From: Nectonema munidae
Taxonomy: Eukaryota > Nematomorpha > Nectonematoida > Nectonematidae
DNA length: 64,000 bases
Reading direction: 5' to 3'
Assembly (NCBI GenBank): GCA_030549495.1
Contig: JAUIRK010000179.1
Coordinates: forward strand, 1-64,000
The translations under genes were made by a program, and so were the position numbers. Below, one piece after another: positions 23,721 through 35,974 of this stretch. The notes under the pieces were generated by a model that had not been told where the DNA came from, did not search any database, and saw only the letters and a list, made by a program, of their open reading frames with translations. Within the stretch, counting starts at the first letter, position 1, and each line of letters opens with the position of its first letter.

Positions 23721-24493
23721 ATTAAAAATAACCCAAACCACGAGAACACCAAAATGCTTTGCAACTTCTCGCGCGAAAACCTTCCCTTCCTTGAAGGTTA
23801 GTACTCACCACGAAACCGCAAGTCCATCAACATATACAAGGCCATCCCCGTAATATGGCTAAACGTCAAATAGCTTACACGCGCAACCGCAAACTCACAC
23901 CCAAGTACTTTCATTACACAAACTCCTGTTATTATATACACAAACAAAACTTACATTCCGCACGTTTTTATACTCTGTATAGAGCGCTTTAATTCAGTCT
24001 TTAAAATTGTTACCTGAAAAAGACATGGTATCGTCGCGAATTTAATTGTCCTCCCACTTCTTTTAAACCCTATTTTCAAAAACGCTTTTTACTCACATTG
24101 AAAAATGGAACAACGCATATCTTTCTTCCTTGTTTCCGACACTATTAATCTCAAGAATACTTAATAAAGATTAAACTAATATTTAAAAAGCAAAAGGAAC
24201 CGACGTTCTCTAATATTTTGAGCCTGCTTTTACCAAACCTATTTTTTAAATAATTTTTGCTAAGAAGATAAAGAGTTTTTATCGTTAGGAAAGAGGCAAA
24301 AAATTTATTTAAGTTTAGATAAAACATAAAAAAGATTGTGAGAGAGAGAGAGGTGTCGGATCATATCATTTCACTCATCCAAGTCTTGCATTCATTTCTT
24401 TCTGTGTATCGAATTCTAGAAAAGAAAATAATAGGATAAGGATAAAAAATCTTATTTTGAAGTTTAGCTCAGGCGAAATCTTCCCATCTAAAT

Positions 24494-25000
24494 CAGAGGT
24501 GGCCAACTAAGAATCAGTGAACCCTTTCACTGTGGCGATCGGTCCTTTAAAATATTTTAAACCTTTAAAAACTTGAGCTAAAGACGTTAAATTTTTAACA
24601 AATAACTTCAAATCCTTTTTTCTAAATTTTTTAAAAAAGGAGTCTTAACAATTTTGCACAAAATCATGAATGATGATGATAAAGAAAATTACATCTCCTC
24701 AGCAAACCGGATTATAACTTTACGAAGCCTAGAGTTGGGATATATAAAGACAAAATAAAAAATCACAGTATCTGATTCAGATTTATATAAAATATAATTC
24801 ACCATTCATAAAAGACAAACTACAGCTTAGAGTTGATTGCTTTTTCCATTTGAGAGATGTTGGAGCAGAAAAAGCAGTTTCACAAAAATACACATTGCCA
24901 AAAGTCAGATTTATGCTCAGATAAAAAATAAGAACCTCCTTTAATTGCGAGAGTCTAGGTAGAAGCCTTCCTCATTATATAGCAATCGATGCAGAGCCCT
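24494..25000 (-). mobile_element. hAT transposase C-terminal remnant
   Basis: A hAT-like end (CAGAGGTGGCCAAC) is at 24494. On the minus strand at about 24830-24900 a frame reads VYFCETAFSAPTSLKWKKQS, resembling the hAT C-terminal dimerisation segment (CE..FS...IK.K.RS). The rest of the transposase and the other terminal repeat were not found. It is decayed, with several stops. Confidence 0.5.
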
Positions 25001-26132
25001 CACATATAAAATAGCAACACATATAAAAATGCATGGAATGCACCTCAAATGATAGAAATGAGAAAAAACCTTTAAAATTTGATATCAATTCTAATGGATG
25101 TTTAAAATTTCTTTAATAATAAAAAGGCTATGCGTAACATACCAGTTACGCTATTACCTGTTGAGTCTGGGGGTGCAATAAAACTTTTGCTCTGGGCGCC
25201 ACATAACCATATGAGGACGTGGAATGCACCTGACTTTTTAATTTTGAATAGTAATCGGAACAGAAGATTTAGTTTCGCATAAAATTTCGCGTATCAAATT
25301 TCTTGTTAAACAAGGCGTCATTTAAGAACGTCAGCTCTAGACAACCGTATTCAAGCCCCCGTATTTTGTAGTGCCCCGAGGAAGTATGCATATTAATGCA
25401 AAATAAATATGAATGATGTTGGATTCGCTATCCAGAGTTTATAAATTCCAAAATTATTTTCTCAATTTTTTGAGCATCACTTTTTAGTGCGAGATTTGCA
25501 AACATGTTGACGAAAAACAGCTTGAGTGTGAACGACGCTAATAATGATGAGATAGAATAATCTGGGGGCCAACCCTAACAGTGTGAGCAATATGGGGATA
25601 GAGAAGTGTTCACTCACTTTCAAATAAAGATGTGATTTGGACTGACCAGTTAGAGTGATATTGAGATAGCGTAATTCGGCGGCTAACAAGAACAACGAAA
25701 AATTCGGCTCCCAAATGTCCCACACCCACAACTTTTATAAATCATGCCTAGTATTGTATTAATAAATTCGTTCCACGTATTTTATGGGTTGACGGTCCTT
25801 CATCATTTACAGGTAATCCAAAATCGCCATACGTCACAAAATCGAAAGCAGAAAACTTGATATTGCGTTCTTTTTATCAAGATTAAATCGATCAATATGA
25901 ATCGATATAGAATAGTTGTTTCAAAGATTAACTAGTTTTTTTGCGACTTTAATGAAATAAGCCCGCTTTAGTGGCAGCAACATTGAAAGGGTTTTGTGCA
26001 TCAGAGTGACTTTTTAAACAAAATATCACCCCACACGTTCACCAATGATCCCTTTGAGCACAAATACTTGGTCTCTTAACAGTAGACTAAGGAACAGCGG
26101 ATAATGAGCAAAATAAAACATAAATACCTTGG

Positions 26133-26322
26133 CTAGTAAATAAAAATGTATGGCATTAAAACTAACGTTTGGCATTGTATGCGTGTATATACAAGAAGGA
26201 AGACATTTATGAAGTCAAATTTGGCAATGCCCACGTGAAAGTTTTTTATGATGTTAAATGCAGCTCTCTTTTTAATATCTTTTTTAATCGAAATTTGTAT
26301 ACTTTTTAGCAAAATTAAGACA
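26133..26322 (-). CDS. Candidate last exon of the PCYT2-like gene
   Basis: A strong acceptor (CTTTATTTTTTTTAG) at 26323-26324 joins in phase to the preceding exon (AG plus T). The frame stays open for 63 codons to a stop at 26133, with ISIKKDIKKRAAFNIIKN near its start. That Lys-rich stretch loosely recalls the Lys/Glu-rich tail of PCYT2, but the hydrophobic start and end do not. The left-copy equivalent is 712-901. It may be a real tail or a chance frame. Confidence 0.35.
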
Positions 26323-29300
26323 CTAAAAAAAATAAAGATTATTGCACATATTTTAAAGGGAAACTCAATCAACATCTAAGAGAACTATTGCAAACTGCTT
26401 TAACACAATTGTTTAAATTATGAAGTTGTTTTGTCTTTACAATTTAAATTGTTACACTTTCTTTCTACCTTATTTTATTCTAGCATGGGAAAATAGCTAG
26501 TTCAATTTTAAATTTAACATTTTTTCGCAAATTAAATAGCATGAGGCTTTTTGAAATATAAAAAATTGGGAAAGTGGTTTCATGCCACTTCGGCTATATA
26601 TCTTAAGCAAAAGATTAATTGAAAAAATTCGCAATGACCCCTTTGAACAAGACTCGCCACGTCAATCAAATATGATGACACTTCTGAAGAACATATGTGC
26701 ATTGTGCGTGTTACCTGTTTTGTATGATTCTTTCCAAAACTTTGGAAGTCGTTAATTTGTTGTGACTATTCACGATCTGAAAGATGTTGTGCTTTTTGGG
26801 ATAGGCAAAAGGATCTAGGTTGTTTTCATCATTCAGAACAAATGTTTCACCGTGACACACAACGGAAATGTCAAAGTGCTTAACAAGATCTTCAGTGACG
26901 GTGTAAGGAGCTCCAATCAAAACTTCATTCACAAACTTAAAAGCAAAAAAATAAGCAGGCATGAACATTTTTTGTACGTGTCAAAATCAAAAAATTATTC
27001 ATCCATGAAAAATTGTATCCAATCATTGAAGCCAAAGAGAATACCATTCACCAAAAGTAAGTAACAATGAGGCTTCATAAAACGAGGCATGATTCCATTA
27101 ATTTCGTTAACCCTTCTCGATTGTTGACAACGAATCGTAGGCTGATCTTTTTGAATAAGTTTTGATTTTAATTTTGATAGAATTTTAAAAATTCAGAAGA
27201 ATATTCACACATCAACAAATTATTTCACAAAATAAATAATTACTGTTCTTTCTATGTTGCTTCCTCATGCTTACATTAACATGATTGTGCAACATATGGG
27301 AAGAGTGAAGTGTTTTCCTCTCAAAACATGGAGGAAACGCTATCAAGTTTCCATAATGGCGACTGTTTTTTCTGTGCAATTACATTGTTAGTTTAAAAGC
27401 AAAAAAGATCATTTCAAAGTGGAAATTTACACTTGAAGACAAATATAAAGCACAAAGCATTGAAGAAATATTAAGTATATCCTATTGATTTGAAATTTGT
27501 GTTCTAATTTTTATTATTTTTATTTCCATTTCATGTTTTATCATTGATACCAAAAAATTCCTGATTCAAGTATTTTATCAATATTTCATTTATCTCATTT
27601 TTTATTTACATGGGTTTTTTTTGAATGTATAAACAGAATGTCTGATATAATTGATAAACTTAATAAATTAAAAAATTAAAACGCTATCTAAAAAAGAGAT
27701 TAAATTAAAGTTAGATGCTGACCTTATAAATGATGTTATAAATGAGAAATCTATTTGTGATAAAATTGAAAAATTATTTGAAAAATCTGTGTTCAATTCT
27801 CCCAGTGAAAACATTTATAAAGAACCTTTTACTACTATGGAGTTGTTGGCAATTCTAGCATTCTAAATAATGATCCTAAATATTTATTTAATGCTTCTCT
27901 CACAGTTAAGATACAAAAACTTTTTAATGTGAAAGATAAATCCAACATTAAAGAATTGATTAATCTTAAACTATCTCCTGCGAAAAATACTTTTAAGTCT
28001 ACTACGTTTAAAAAGTGTTTCTTCTTATGACACTATTTCTTTCAATCTAAAAAAACAAACTTTTTCTAAAGAAACTGGAATGTAGTTATCTTAGCCCTCG
28101 CATACCAGCTCCCATAATTTATAGAGTTGATGATACTTATGTTTTGAAATATTACAATGAGACTATTTGTATGCAAAATGGTATTGCCAAGGAATCTCTT
28201 TTTAAATATTTGTAAACTCAAAATTAAAGTGTCTGGATTATGTAACTTAGTATTCAAAGTATCCTCTTCATTTGTCGGAACATTTTATATAAAAAACAGC
28301 ATATTTTTATTGATTCAATGGCTGTCAGAACTAGGTTGTTTCATTCATATATTGAAACGTGTTATAATTGCTTAAAACATGGTCAGGTCACACATCAGCT
28401 GAATGCAATAGTTCTCAGTTTTGTCGTTTTTGTGGCTTAAATCACAATTCCATGGAATGTAACAATAAGCAGGATAAACATTTTTGCATTTTATGCTCGA
28501 AAAGCAAACATGAGTTCAATCATGCAGAGAACTCAAAATTTTGTCATTCTCTCAATAAAATTAGTGTTAATTTGAAAAACCGTGATGAAGATTCTTTGAA
28601 CTATCATCTCTCTCAACACATATGTCAATAAGCTGTAATGATCTTAATGATATTAGCAATACTATAACGCATACAGAAGATTTTATTACATTTCTGATAT
28701 GCTTAACAATCTTTCCAATACTAGTAATTTTTCTACAACACCAACTGATTACATTTTTCCTGAGGACACTTTCAAGCCAACTTTTTTGATGAAACTTCTC
28801 TCAGCATATGTTATATCAATGTTGGGAGCCTTAATGCTAATTTTGGACATTTACTTATTCTTCTGACATCGAGAGCTATATCTTCTCTTCACTTCATTAT
28901 TTTAACGGAAATTTGGCAGCCTGGTGAATTTTTAAAATATGAAATACCTGGCATTTCTTGTGAATTTTTTTTATAAAAACTCTTTTAGACTTTTATTCTG
29001 TGATTCAGGTACATCTGGTGTAAATGTTTGTGATTACCTGCTCTTAAATTACTCATAATTCTGGCTTCACCATTGACAATGTTTTCACTAACTTCTGCTG
29101 TCCATCTAAAACATTTAATGTTTTATCTGATCTCTCAGATCATTTTGCATTTATCATTTGCCGATCCTTATTTCACTAAAAGACAATCAAATGATTCTGA
29201 TCCTACTCAAAAACGATCATATTGTAAGCAAAATATAAATAGTTTCCTATCTAGATGATCTAATGCTGATTTTTCCAACATTTTCTTGCTCACTAATGTT

Positions 29301-32300
29301 AACTATGCCTTTCATTCTTTCTTGCGTAAATTTAAAGAAATTTTTGATCAATGCTTTCCCCTAATAAAAGTGAAATCTCAAAAAATGCAAATATATGGTT
29401 TGATGAGCAACTTTTTCGCTACAAAAAAACGCAAAGCATTTTTACATAAAATGTTCAAAAAAATCCTAATTTTACAAATACCCATCTATTACATCCTTTA
29501 ACCATGTTAATTTGTTGAATCCATCTATTACATCCTTTAACTTTATCAATAATACAGTTCAGCTTAATTTGAAACCTTTTTGTTCTGAAGATTTTACTTT
29601 GAATGATCTATATATAGGAATTGCCTCACTCAAAAATCATAAATCCCTTGGCTATGATGAAGTTAATCTTATAAGATTATTATTTATTCCCTTCCTGTAT
29701 TCATATCGAATACATTAGTTTATTCATATAATCTCAGTCTTCACTCAGGTGTTTTCCAGATTGCCTAAAATTAACAAAAGTTGTATCCGTTTTGAAACCT
29801 ACAAAAATCCCGTCTTGATATTAACAACTTTCGTCCAATTTCCATAATAGCGAATTTTTCTAAAATTTTGGAAAAAATGGTCTATGATAGAGCGCTTATT
29901 TATGTTAATGAAAATAATATTATATTGATGATAATAGACCATTTTCCTTTTAAAAATTCTAAAATCCGCCATTCTTAGCCCACTTTAAAACATTTCTAAC
30001 TCTATCTACAGTCCCTTTTCATCCTTATGCATATTCTTGGACTTTTCCAAAGCTTTTGATAATATCAACCATTCCTTATTGTTGTATAAATTATAAATAT
30101 ATGGTTCCCCATCAAAAGTGCATGATTGGTTTTCAAGTGATCTTTCTAAGAGATTTTTTATGTCAGAAATAATAATGTAGACTCCGGGGTTATTTCCTAT
30201 CACTCAGGAGTCCCCCAAGGCTCCATATTAGGTCCCTTGCTATTTCCTCTTTATATTAACCCTTTACCCTCTTATTTGTCAGGTTTTTGTAAGCCTATAT
30301 TATATGCAGATGATGTTTGTTTACACTTTAAAATGAATAATTTCAGTTTTAAGTGTGATAATATCAATAAGGCTCTTGCTTGATAGTGTCAAACACAACA
30401 TCGTGCGATAACAATTTGTTTAAATTGAATACTGGAAAAAGTGTTTATATGCTTTTCTCTAAGCGTAAAACACATTCTAACTTCCGTCTTACTAAAAGTA
30501 AGGGGAGCCAACGATATATTTAAAAAGAATAAATATTTTTTGATTTGAACATTTTTCGATTCTTTGATTATTCGACAAATATAATATTTAAAATCGTGCA
30601 AATTGCAAAGTATAGGTAATAACTTTTGTAACATCGTATGAGGTAGCAAAATATGAACAGAAAGTTTGATATTTTTTGATTTTTTAAAGAATATTTTTCG
30701 ATTCTTTGATTACAGAATTTTATTTTGATTATTTGACAAATATAATATTTAAAATCGTGCAAATTGCAAAGTATAGGTAATAACTTTTGTAACATCGTAT
30801 GAGGTAGCAAAATATGAACAGAAAGTTTGATATTTTTTTATTTTTTAAAAAATATTTTTCGATTCTTTGATATGAATTATCGCGGTATACAGGTTGGAGA
30901 TGAACCATCGTAGTATACAGGTATAATGTATATAGGTAATAACTTGTGTAGCATCGTCTCCCCGAATGAGGTATATCAAATCTTACATCTAGCAGAATGT
31001 GAACAGAAAGTTGAACATTGTCTCCCTAGTTATTTGTACATGGAATAGAAACCATCGTAGTATACAGGTTGAAGATGAATCATCGTAGTATACAGGTTAG
31101 AGATGAATCATCGTAGTATACAGGTTAGAGATGAATCATTGTAGTATATAGTTTGGAGATGAATCATCGTAGAATACAGGTTGGAGAAGAATCATCGTAA
31201 TATACGGGTTGGAGATATATATATTAGGGTTTGCTCCCGGTTCTGAAAATTTGGGAACCAGGCTTGGAACCAAAAAGTATTCCCAGTTCCGAGTATAACT
31301 TAGTTGTAATTGATTTATTTCACTATGCAATTCTTTGCATAGAACTTTACTGCACTTCATTCATATAAAATCTTTTTTTCATTGTCATCTCGTTTTAAAT
31401 GGTAAACGGAGAAAAGTGTGCAAAAAAGTTTCTTTTTCTTTTTTTTTCTCTGCTGCACACTTTTGTCGTTTGCACAGTTTTTTCTCCTAGAACCATTTTA
31501 AATATATATATATCCATATTTACAATACTGTAATATTTTTTGGTGTACTTCCAACTGCTCCTTCTCTGTAAAGCTATGTAAGCTACAAAATAAAATCATA
31601 AAATATATCAATTATAATTGTACATCTAATCTTTTCAATTGCATGAATATTTTTAACTTGAATAAATATCTGATGTTTACTGTATTTTAAAATGATCAAA
31701 TCTCATGATAGACTAAAATATTTTTTATAGCTAACCAGTCTATTCATATGTACTCAACAAGATCAAATAACCTTTTACATTATTACACATTTGAAAACAA
31801 TGGGCATTTTAAAAAATATTGTGTATAACATATATAGTAATATCAATTTGTAGCATAACTTGATTGTCATCTCCAACCTGTCAGTTCATATTTTGCCAGA
31901 TCTAAGATTTGATATGCCTCATACGATGTTACAAAAGTTAGTACCTATATTTTTGCAATTTGCACGATATTAAATAATATATTTGTCAAATAATAATCAA
32001 TATAAAATTCTGTAATCAAAGAATGAAAAATATTCTTTAAAAAATCAAAAAATATTTATTCTTTTTAAATAAACTGTTGGCTGCCGTTACTTTTAGTTTC
32101 GTATATGCATGATTTGATAAAAATTATTAGAGAAACCACGTTTATCTTTTTATTCTAAAAGTAACGGGAGCCAACGAAATATTTAAAAAGAATAAATATT
32201 TTTGTATTTATTCTACACAAAAATAATATTTAAAATATGAACGTTTTAAATATTCATGCTTTTTTATGATTTTTTTAGGTATAGTATATGCCTTCTTCGT

Positions 32301-35300
32301 TTTAATAAATATTACTCGGTGTGAATCCATGAAAAATATTGTTTTTCTATTTATTATTTTTAAAAAGTAGACAAATATATAGAGAATTGAAGATTTAAAT
32401 AAAATTAGTCGTTATATATATGTGTATATATTTGTCATTTGCATAAATAAAAGTGGTGACGCTACTAGTGAACTTACTTTGTAGGAAAGGACACTCAAGA
32501 CACGCTCTTGCAAGTTCATGATTGGGAAATTTGCGCCTTTATATCGATTCACAGCCTGGAGAAAAATTTAATAACAAAATTAGATGAAATAAGAAAACAA
32601 GAACCTCGGCAAAATTTCTTATGATTTTAACTTTGACATTTAAGATATATTCATTGTTAAAATAAGAAACATAAAAAAGATTTCGTTATTCCTTCACATT
32701 TTTCTCTTCTTTTTGTTACTTCTATAATTATTTTTTAGAATGGAGCTGATGTTTACTTTGATGTGGTTAATTCTCACAGATTCCCTTTCACAACAACAGA
32801 TAAACGTGATAAAACAAGACAATTAGAATTAATTTGGATAATACTCCAAAATTTTTATGCCGTAGAATAGCCTCTAGCTACGCAAAGGTGGAGAAAGAAG
32901 TGAAACGCTTCCAGGAGCTTCAAACCACTCATCAAGCAGAAGCAGCTTTTCAAAGAAGACAGTTGGAACTCGCATGCTAAATAGAGGAACCTTGAAATGC
33001 TGAGCCAGTTGCTTGAGCTAAACATCTCCAAAACCTCACATTTTCTCCACCTATCATACTGTGATATGTCAGAATAAGCTGTTTTTTGTTAAATGCTGAA
33101 AGTATAGTAGGAATAAAACAAAGTTACACGTAACCGCAACAAAAAGAGAGCTTCGAAATAAGGGCAAACAGCTTCTTTTCTTGAGTTCTTCGAGTTAAAA
33201 TTGTATTTTTTGAAGAAGAAAAAATTCAGTCTGTCGAGTTTTGCCTTTTAACCCTTTAAAGACAGCAAGTTTAAAGACTAATCGTGTGCCTATGATTTTA
33301 ATAGAATTTTATTTAAAAGCATACACTTTTGATTTTCCGGGTCACCAGTATTCCACTGGTCCTTAAAGGGTTCAAAATATAAAATAGATAATATTACGTC
33401 ACAGAAAATCATGGTCACGCTGGCCCATTTTACCGCCGATTATAACTAATCCAATTTTTCGCAATTTGCATAATAGTTGACAAGTCCTCAGCCAATAAAT
33501 GGGCCTTGATTTTGGAAACGCATTGTCATGGCTAGGATTACTGTAGAAGTTGCATTAGTGTTAGGGTTGAAGTTAGGTCTAGTGCTATCGCAATCTACAT
33601 GCATGCATTTGCATCAGGGGCGCACATCCTCAAAATTATTGTGGGCGAAATTTTTTTGTTGCAATTTTCAAAATTAGTGTTCTGGAAATACCACGGGAGA
33701 CCAAATATTCAAGCAATCCTTTAAAATAGAATGTATTCATCGCATACCTAAATTTATAAGACTACTTTATATTTTTTTACAAAATTGGTGAATTTAAATA
33801 CTATATTTACAGCGAAAATATTTTAATCTGCGTATCGAATATACACTAGTTTTGGGGGAGGAGGGGGGAGCCAATAAGCTTTTCATTTGAAAATGAAGTA
33901 GTCTATCAGGCACATTACAGGAATTCTCGCCCCCCTCCCCCCCGGATGTGCGCCCCTGATTTGCATGTACATTTTGTGGCGTTGTTGACACAAACTTTCC
34001 TATTTATTTGCATTAATACACGCCTGACACTAAAAACACCTAGAGATGCATACGCACATGCATAAATAAATAGATACACAGGAATACATACATATTGGCA
34101 TTAGAAATACCTAAATCACACATAAGCACGAAATACCTAAGCACGTTTCGAAAATTGCACAACCTAATTCTTACACCCCATATCAAATTTACATTTTGTC
34201 CCAATGGAGAAGACAGTTATTGGACATTTGTCATTAGGGCAGTTGACATAGAGACCTATTTTCCAAAGTATGGCGGCATACACATTACTGATTTTAAAGC
34301 AGAAATGGGGAATCGGATTTTAATAAGTACTAGAAGTGGGGCATTTTACCTCCGACTCCCAATCCCTGTTTTAAAGTAAGGATTTGGCGCAATAAAAATG
34401 CAAACACAAGAAAATTAAGAAAAGTTATTGACAGAATCCGTGTGCAAGCCTACGATTAAGTAGCTGCCAAGTTCGGAAGCTTCAGAGAGAAAATCGAGGT
34501 GGCCGATGTTGAACAAGTCAAAGGCGCCAGAAGTGTAGACGACACGATCTTCAGGCCATCAATCAAAGAGCATAGAATGTAGAAGTGTTGAGAATATTGC
34601 GAACATAAAGTACCGATCTTTCCTTTCCATCAGAAAATTGAACAATCTTTTTATTTGAAGGGGAAAATTGTGACACGATGGACTTTCTCTTTCCTGATTG
34701 CGACCTAAAATTGAGTTATCAAAAAAGAATGTACAAAACTGACTTTAAAGTAAATTTTTTATCTAAAAGTTTTATGCGTCAAAACTTAGACAAATCATCC
34801 ACCAAGGAATGCAAGTGAAGAAAGTCATTATTAAAAGTTGTATAAATAAGGGGAACTTTGGTAGCCAATCGAATGCGCTAAAAGCATGAACAAGCCTTTT
34901 GATTGGAAAAGCAGAAAAGAAGTCAATGTAAGACACACGATACTAAGAATTGTGTTAAGAAAACAACAGATTAATGAACAACGCATATTACGTGGAATGA
35001 ATAAAAGAATACACTGCGTGCCAGGGTTGGATCAAATAGATTTGTATTTGTATTTTTACATCCTATGTTGGTGCATTTTTATTTGTATTGTGTAAACCTC
35101 GGAAGAATTTCTTTTTATCAGTGAAACTACAAATTAATTTCAATAAAATATAAAGTCCTTAAGTGTATTTAAGGAAATCTCATGGTAATCGCAAGTGACA
35201 CTCAATGTCTTATACAATCGATAGCGATCGTTTCGAAGTAAATATTCAAAATATGAAAGTTAGGAAAGACAAAACATTTTAATAAGAAATTATTGAAGGA

Positions 35301-35974
35301 AGGCTATTTCAATATTAGAACACATTTGAAGGAATTTGACGTATATTCGATAATAAATTAGATAAAATAATTTAGCTTATATTTAAAACTTACTTAACAG
35401 GCTAAATATGTTGTAATGACTACAAAGATAGTTGCATGAAATGTTTCAACCGATTGAGTCTCAAAAGAGAACGCAGAGGAATACTTACTTCCAATCGAAT
35501 TAAAGAGGAATTATTAAAAGCGTCTGATTTGTTTGCTCCTAAACGCGTTAGAGGCGAAAGTTGAATAATATTTGTAAACATTGTGGCAAAGAGAGTAGAT
35601 AATTTGTAGAAATGATAAATAATTCCATAATTAACGAGCAGTCGTATATTCTTATTTTTAAAGTTAACATGATTTTATGACATTTAAATTATGCCCGTGC
35701 TACAATTTTTATTAGCAGAGATAGTAATACCAAATTTGAATACTTTTAAATTAATTTTTTTGAATACTCTGCCACTATTAAAATATTTTAAAAAATGTCA
35801 TTTAAATTTAAAACCAAATAATAATCTTACATCTATACATCATATTCTATATATCGTCGTGGGAAATTCTTGGCTCTAGCGAATTAAAAAAAGGTATGAA
35901 AAGTTACCTCCGATCATTTATAATGTTAGGACACGGAAACAAAGTTGTCTTCTGGATGTACGAATTTGAAGGAG
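26133..35974 (-). CDS. PCYT2: PCYT2-like gene, right copy (partial, spliced)
   Basis: Exons in transcript order are: candidate 35974-35908, then 34704-34614, 34548-34433, 32555-32478, 26935-26715 and candidate last 26322-26133. Together they cover the linker and the second cytidylyltransferase domain of ethanolamine-phosphate cytidylyltransferase, the rate-setting cytosolic step of the CDP-ethanolamine pathway. The N-terminal domain (first HxGH) was not found up to 46 kb, so the gene is partial here or its 5' exons lie elsewhere. Two oddities apply to both copies. The second HxGH reads NIGH. The 34704-34614 and 34548-34433 exons do not join in phase as I place the splice sites. The locus may be a diverged or dying paralogue. 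Family identity is solid; function is uncertain. Confidence 0.75.
26715..26935 (-). CDS. PCYT2: PCYT2-like exon, end of second catalytic domain
   Basis: This 221-nt exon lies between acceptor TTTTTGCTTTTAAG and donor CAG/GTAACA. It reads VNEVLIGAPYTVTEDLVKHF, then VVCHGETF, DPFAYPKKHNIFQIV and LTTSKVLERIIQN. Each block matches PCYT2 (VSEVVIGAPYAVT, VCHGKTE, DPYQEPKRRGIF, LTTDLIVQRIITN). The LTT-S-K segment corresponds to the (S/L)TT-D/E signature; the acidic residue is Ser here. It is intact, unlike its left-copy equivalent. Confidence 0.9.
27638..30490 (+). mobile_element. Decayed LINE (CR1/Jockey-like), right copy
   Basis: Same remnant as 2236-5245: first-ORF start at 27638, zinc-knuckle cluster at about 28350-28570, reverse transcriptase with GVPQGSILGPLLF at about 30205-30245 and YADD near 30305. 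It ends at 30490, where a different sequence beginning ACTAAAAGTAAGGGGAGCC takes over; the left copy keeps about 159 bp more of the LINE 3' part (LKIDNKFI, ENFNYLGLDI). Shared breaks show one insertion duplicated with its surroundings, not two insertions. Confidence 0.85.
30491..31214 (+). repeat. Right-copy-only segment of inverted element and 28-bp repeats
   Basis: It starts with the GGAGCCAACG inverted-repeat arm (30492-30540). It then holds two near-identical tandem blocks of about 175 bp (GTGCAAATTGCAAAGTATAG). A 28-bp minisatellite built on AATCATCGTAGTATACAGG follows, with two units near 30875-30925 and about six at 31051-31214. Much of it is the reverse complement of 31860-32096, so this copy has two arms of one element facing each other around 31215-31860. 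The left copy has LINE sequence here instead. Confidence 0.85.
32047..32204. repeat. 50-bp inverted repeat, GGAGCCAACG core (right copy)
   Basis: Equivalent of 6077-6234, with arms 32047-32096 and 32155-32204 and a 58-bp loop. A third arm of the same sequence is at 30492-30540, in the orientation that makes 30491-32096 look like a 1.6-kb element with long terminal inverted repeats. Confidence 0.75.
32478..32555 (-). CDS. PCYT2: PCYT2-like exon after the HxGH loop
   Basis: 26 codons, phase 0 at both ends, acceptor TTTTTCTCCAG, donor AAA/GTAAGT. It reads AVNRYKGANFPIMNLQER then VLSVLSYK and matches [25 protein letters not shown] of PCYT2. The exon is intact. The 5.5-kb intron after it (to 26936) holds the LINE and the inverted-repeat elements. 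Confidence 0.9.
33248..33374. mobile_element. piggyBac-type MITE (right copy)
   Basis: The 119-bp element 33252-33370, flanked by TTAA and TTCA, has ends CCCTTTAAAGAC and CCTTAAAGGG. It is the partner of 7277-7403, including the same decayed right target site, so the insertion predates the duplication. Confidence 0.7.
33607..33966. mobile_element. hAT-type MITE with 8-bp target duplication (right copy)
   Basis: The 344-bp element 33615-33958 has ends CAGGGGCGCACATCC and reverse complement and the target duplication ATTTGCAT (33607-33614, 33959-33966). It is shorter than the left-copy version by a deletion before the G-run. It is non-coding. Confidence 0.85.
34433..34548 (-). CDS. PCYT2: PCYT2-like exon with second HxGH motif (Asn variant)
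   Basis: This exon encodes RVVYTSGAFDLFNIGHLDFL through YLIVGLHTDS, the nucleotide-binding core of the second domain. HxGH is NIGH: the codon for the first His is AAC. In cytidylyltransferases both His residues of HxGH contact the CTP phosphates, so activity of this domain is doubtful. The acceptor (CCTGAAG) is poor and the donor (TCT/GTCAAT) weak. The sequence just upstream in frame reads PED, which also matches the family, hinting that the true exon start is not settled. Confidence 0.88.
34614..34704 (-). CDS. PCYT2: PCYT2-like linker exon
   Basis: This 91-nt exon lies between acceptor CAATTTTAG and donor TCG/GTACTT. It reads GKRKSIVSQFSPSNKKIVQF then SDGKERS, matching VSQF...QKIIQFASGKEP of PCYT2. 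It keeps the four-C run that is three in the left copy. It ends in phase 0, whereas the next exon needs one carried base, so the 65-nt intron between them does not close the frame with canonical sites. Confidence 0.8.
35908..35974 (-). other. Candidate upstream PCYT2-like exon (right copy)
   Basis: Equivalent of 9954-10020: a 67-nt open segment with T-rich acceptor TTATTGTTAG and donor GAG/GTAACT, ending in the phase that the 34704 exon needs. No family similarity can be claimed in this variable linker. Confidence 0.3.

Larger units (their letters stand above)
22664..25486. other. Single-copy stretch between array and right duplication copy
   Basis: This 2.8 kb holds no supported host gene. 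An 87-codon minus frame at 23194-23457 (LATYFLNMHVKNV...) has coding-like codon use, but I do not recognise it. A retroelement remnant is at about 23545-23720 and a hAT remnant at 24494-25000. A GA microsatellite lies near 24340. The right border at 25487 is where homology to the left copy starts. Confidence 0.6.
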
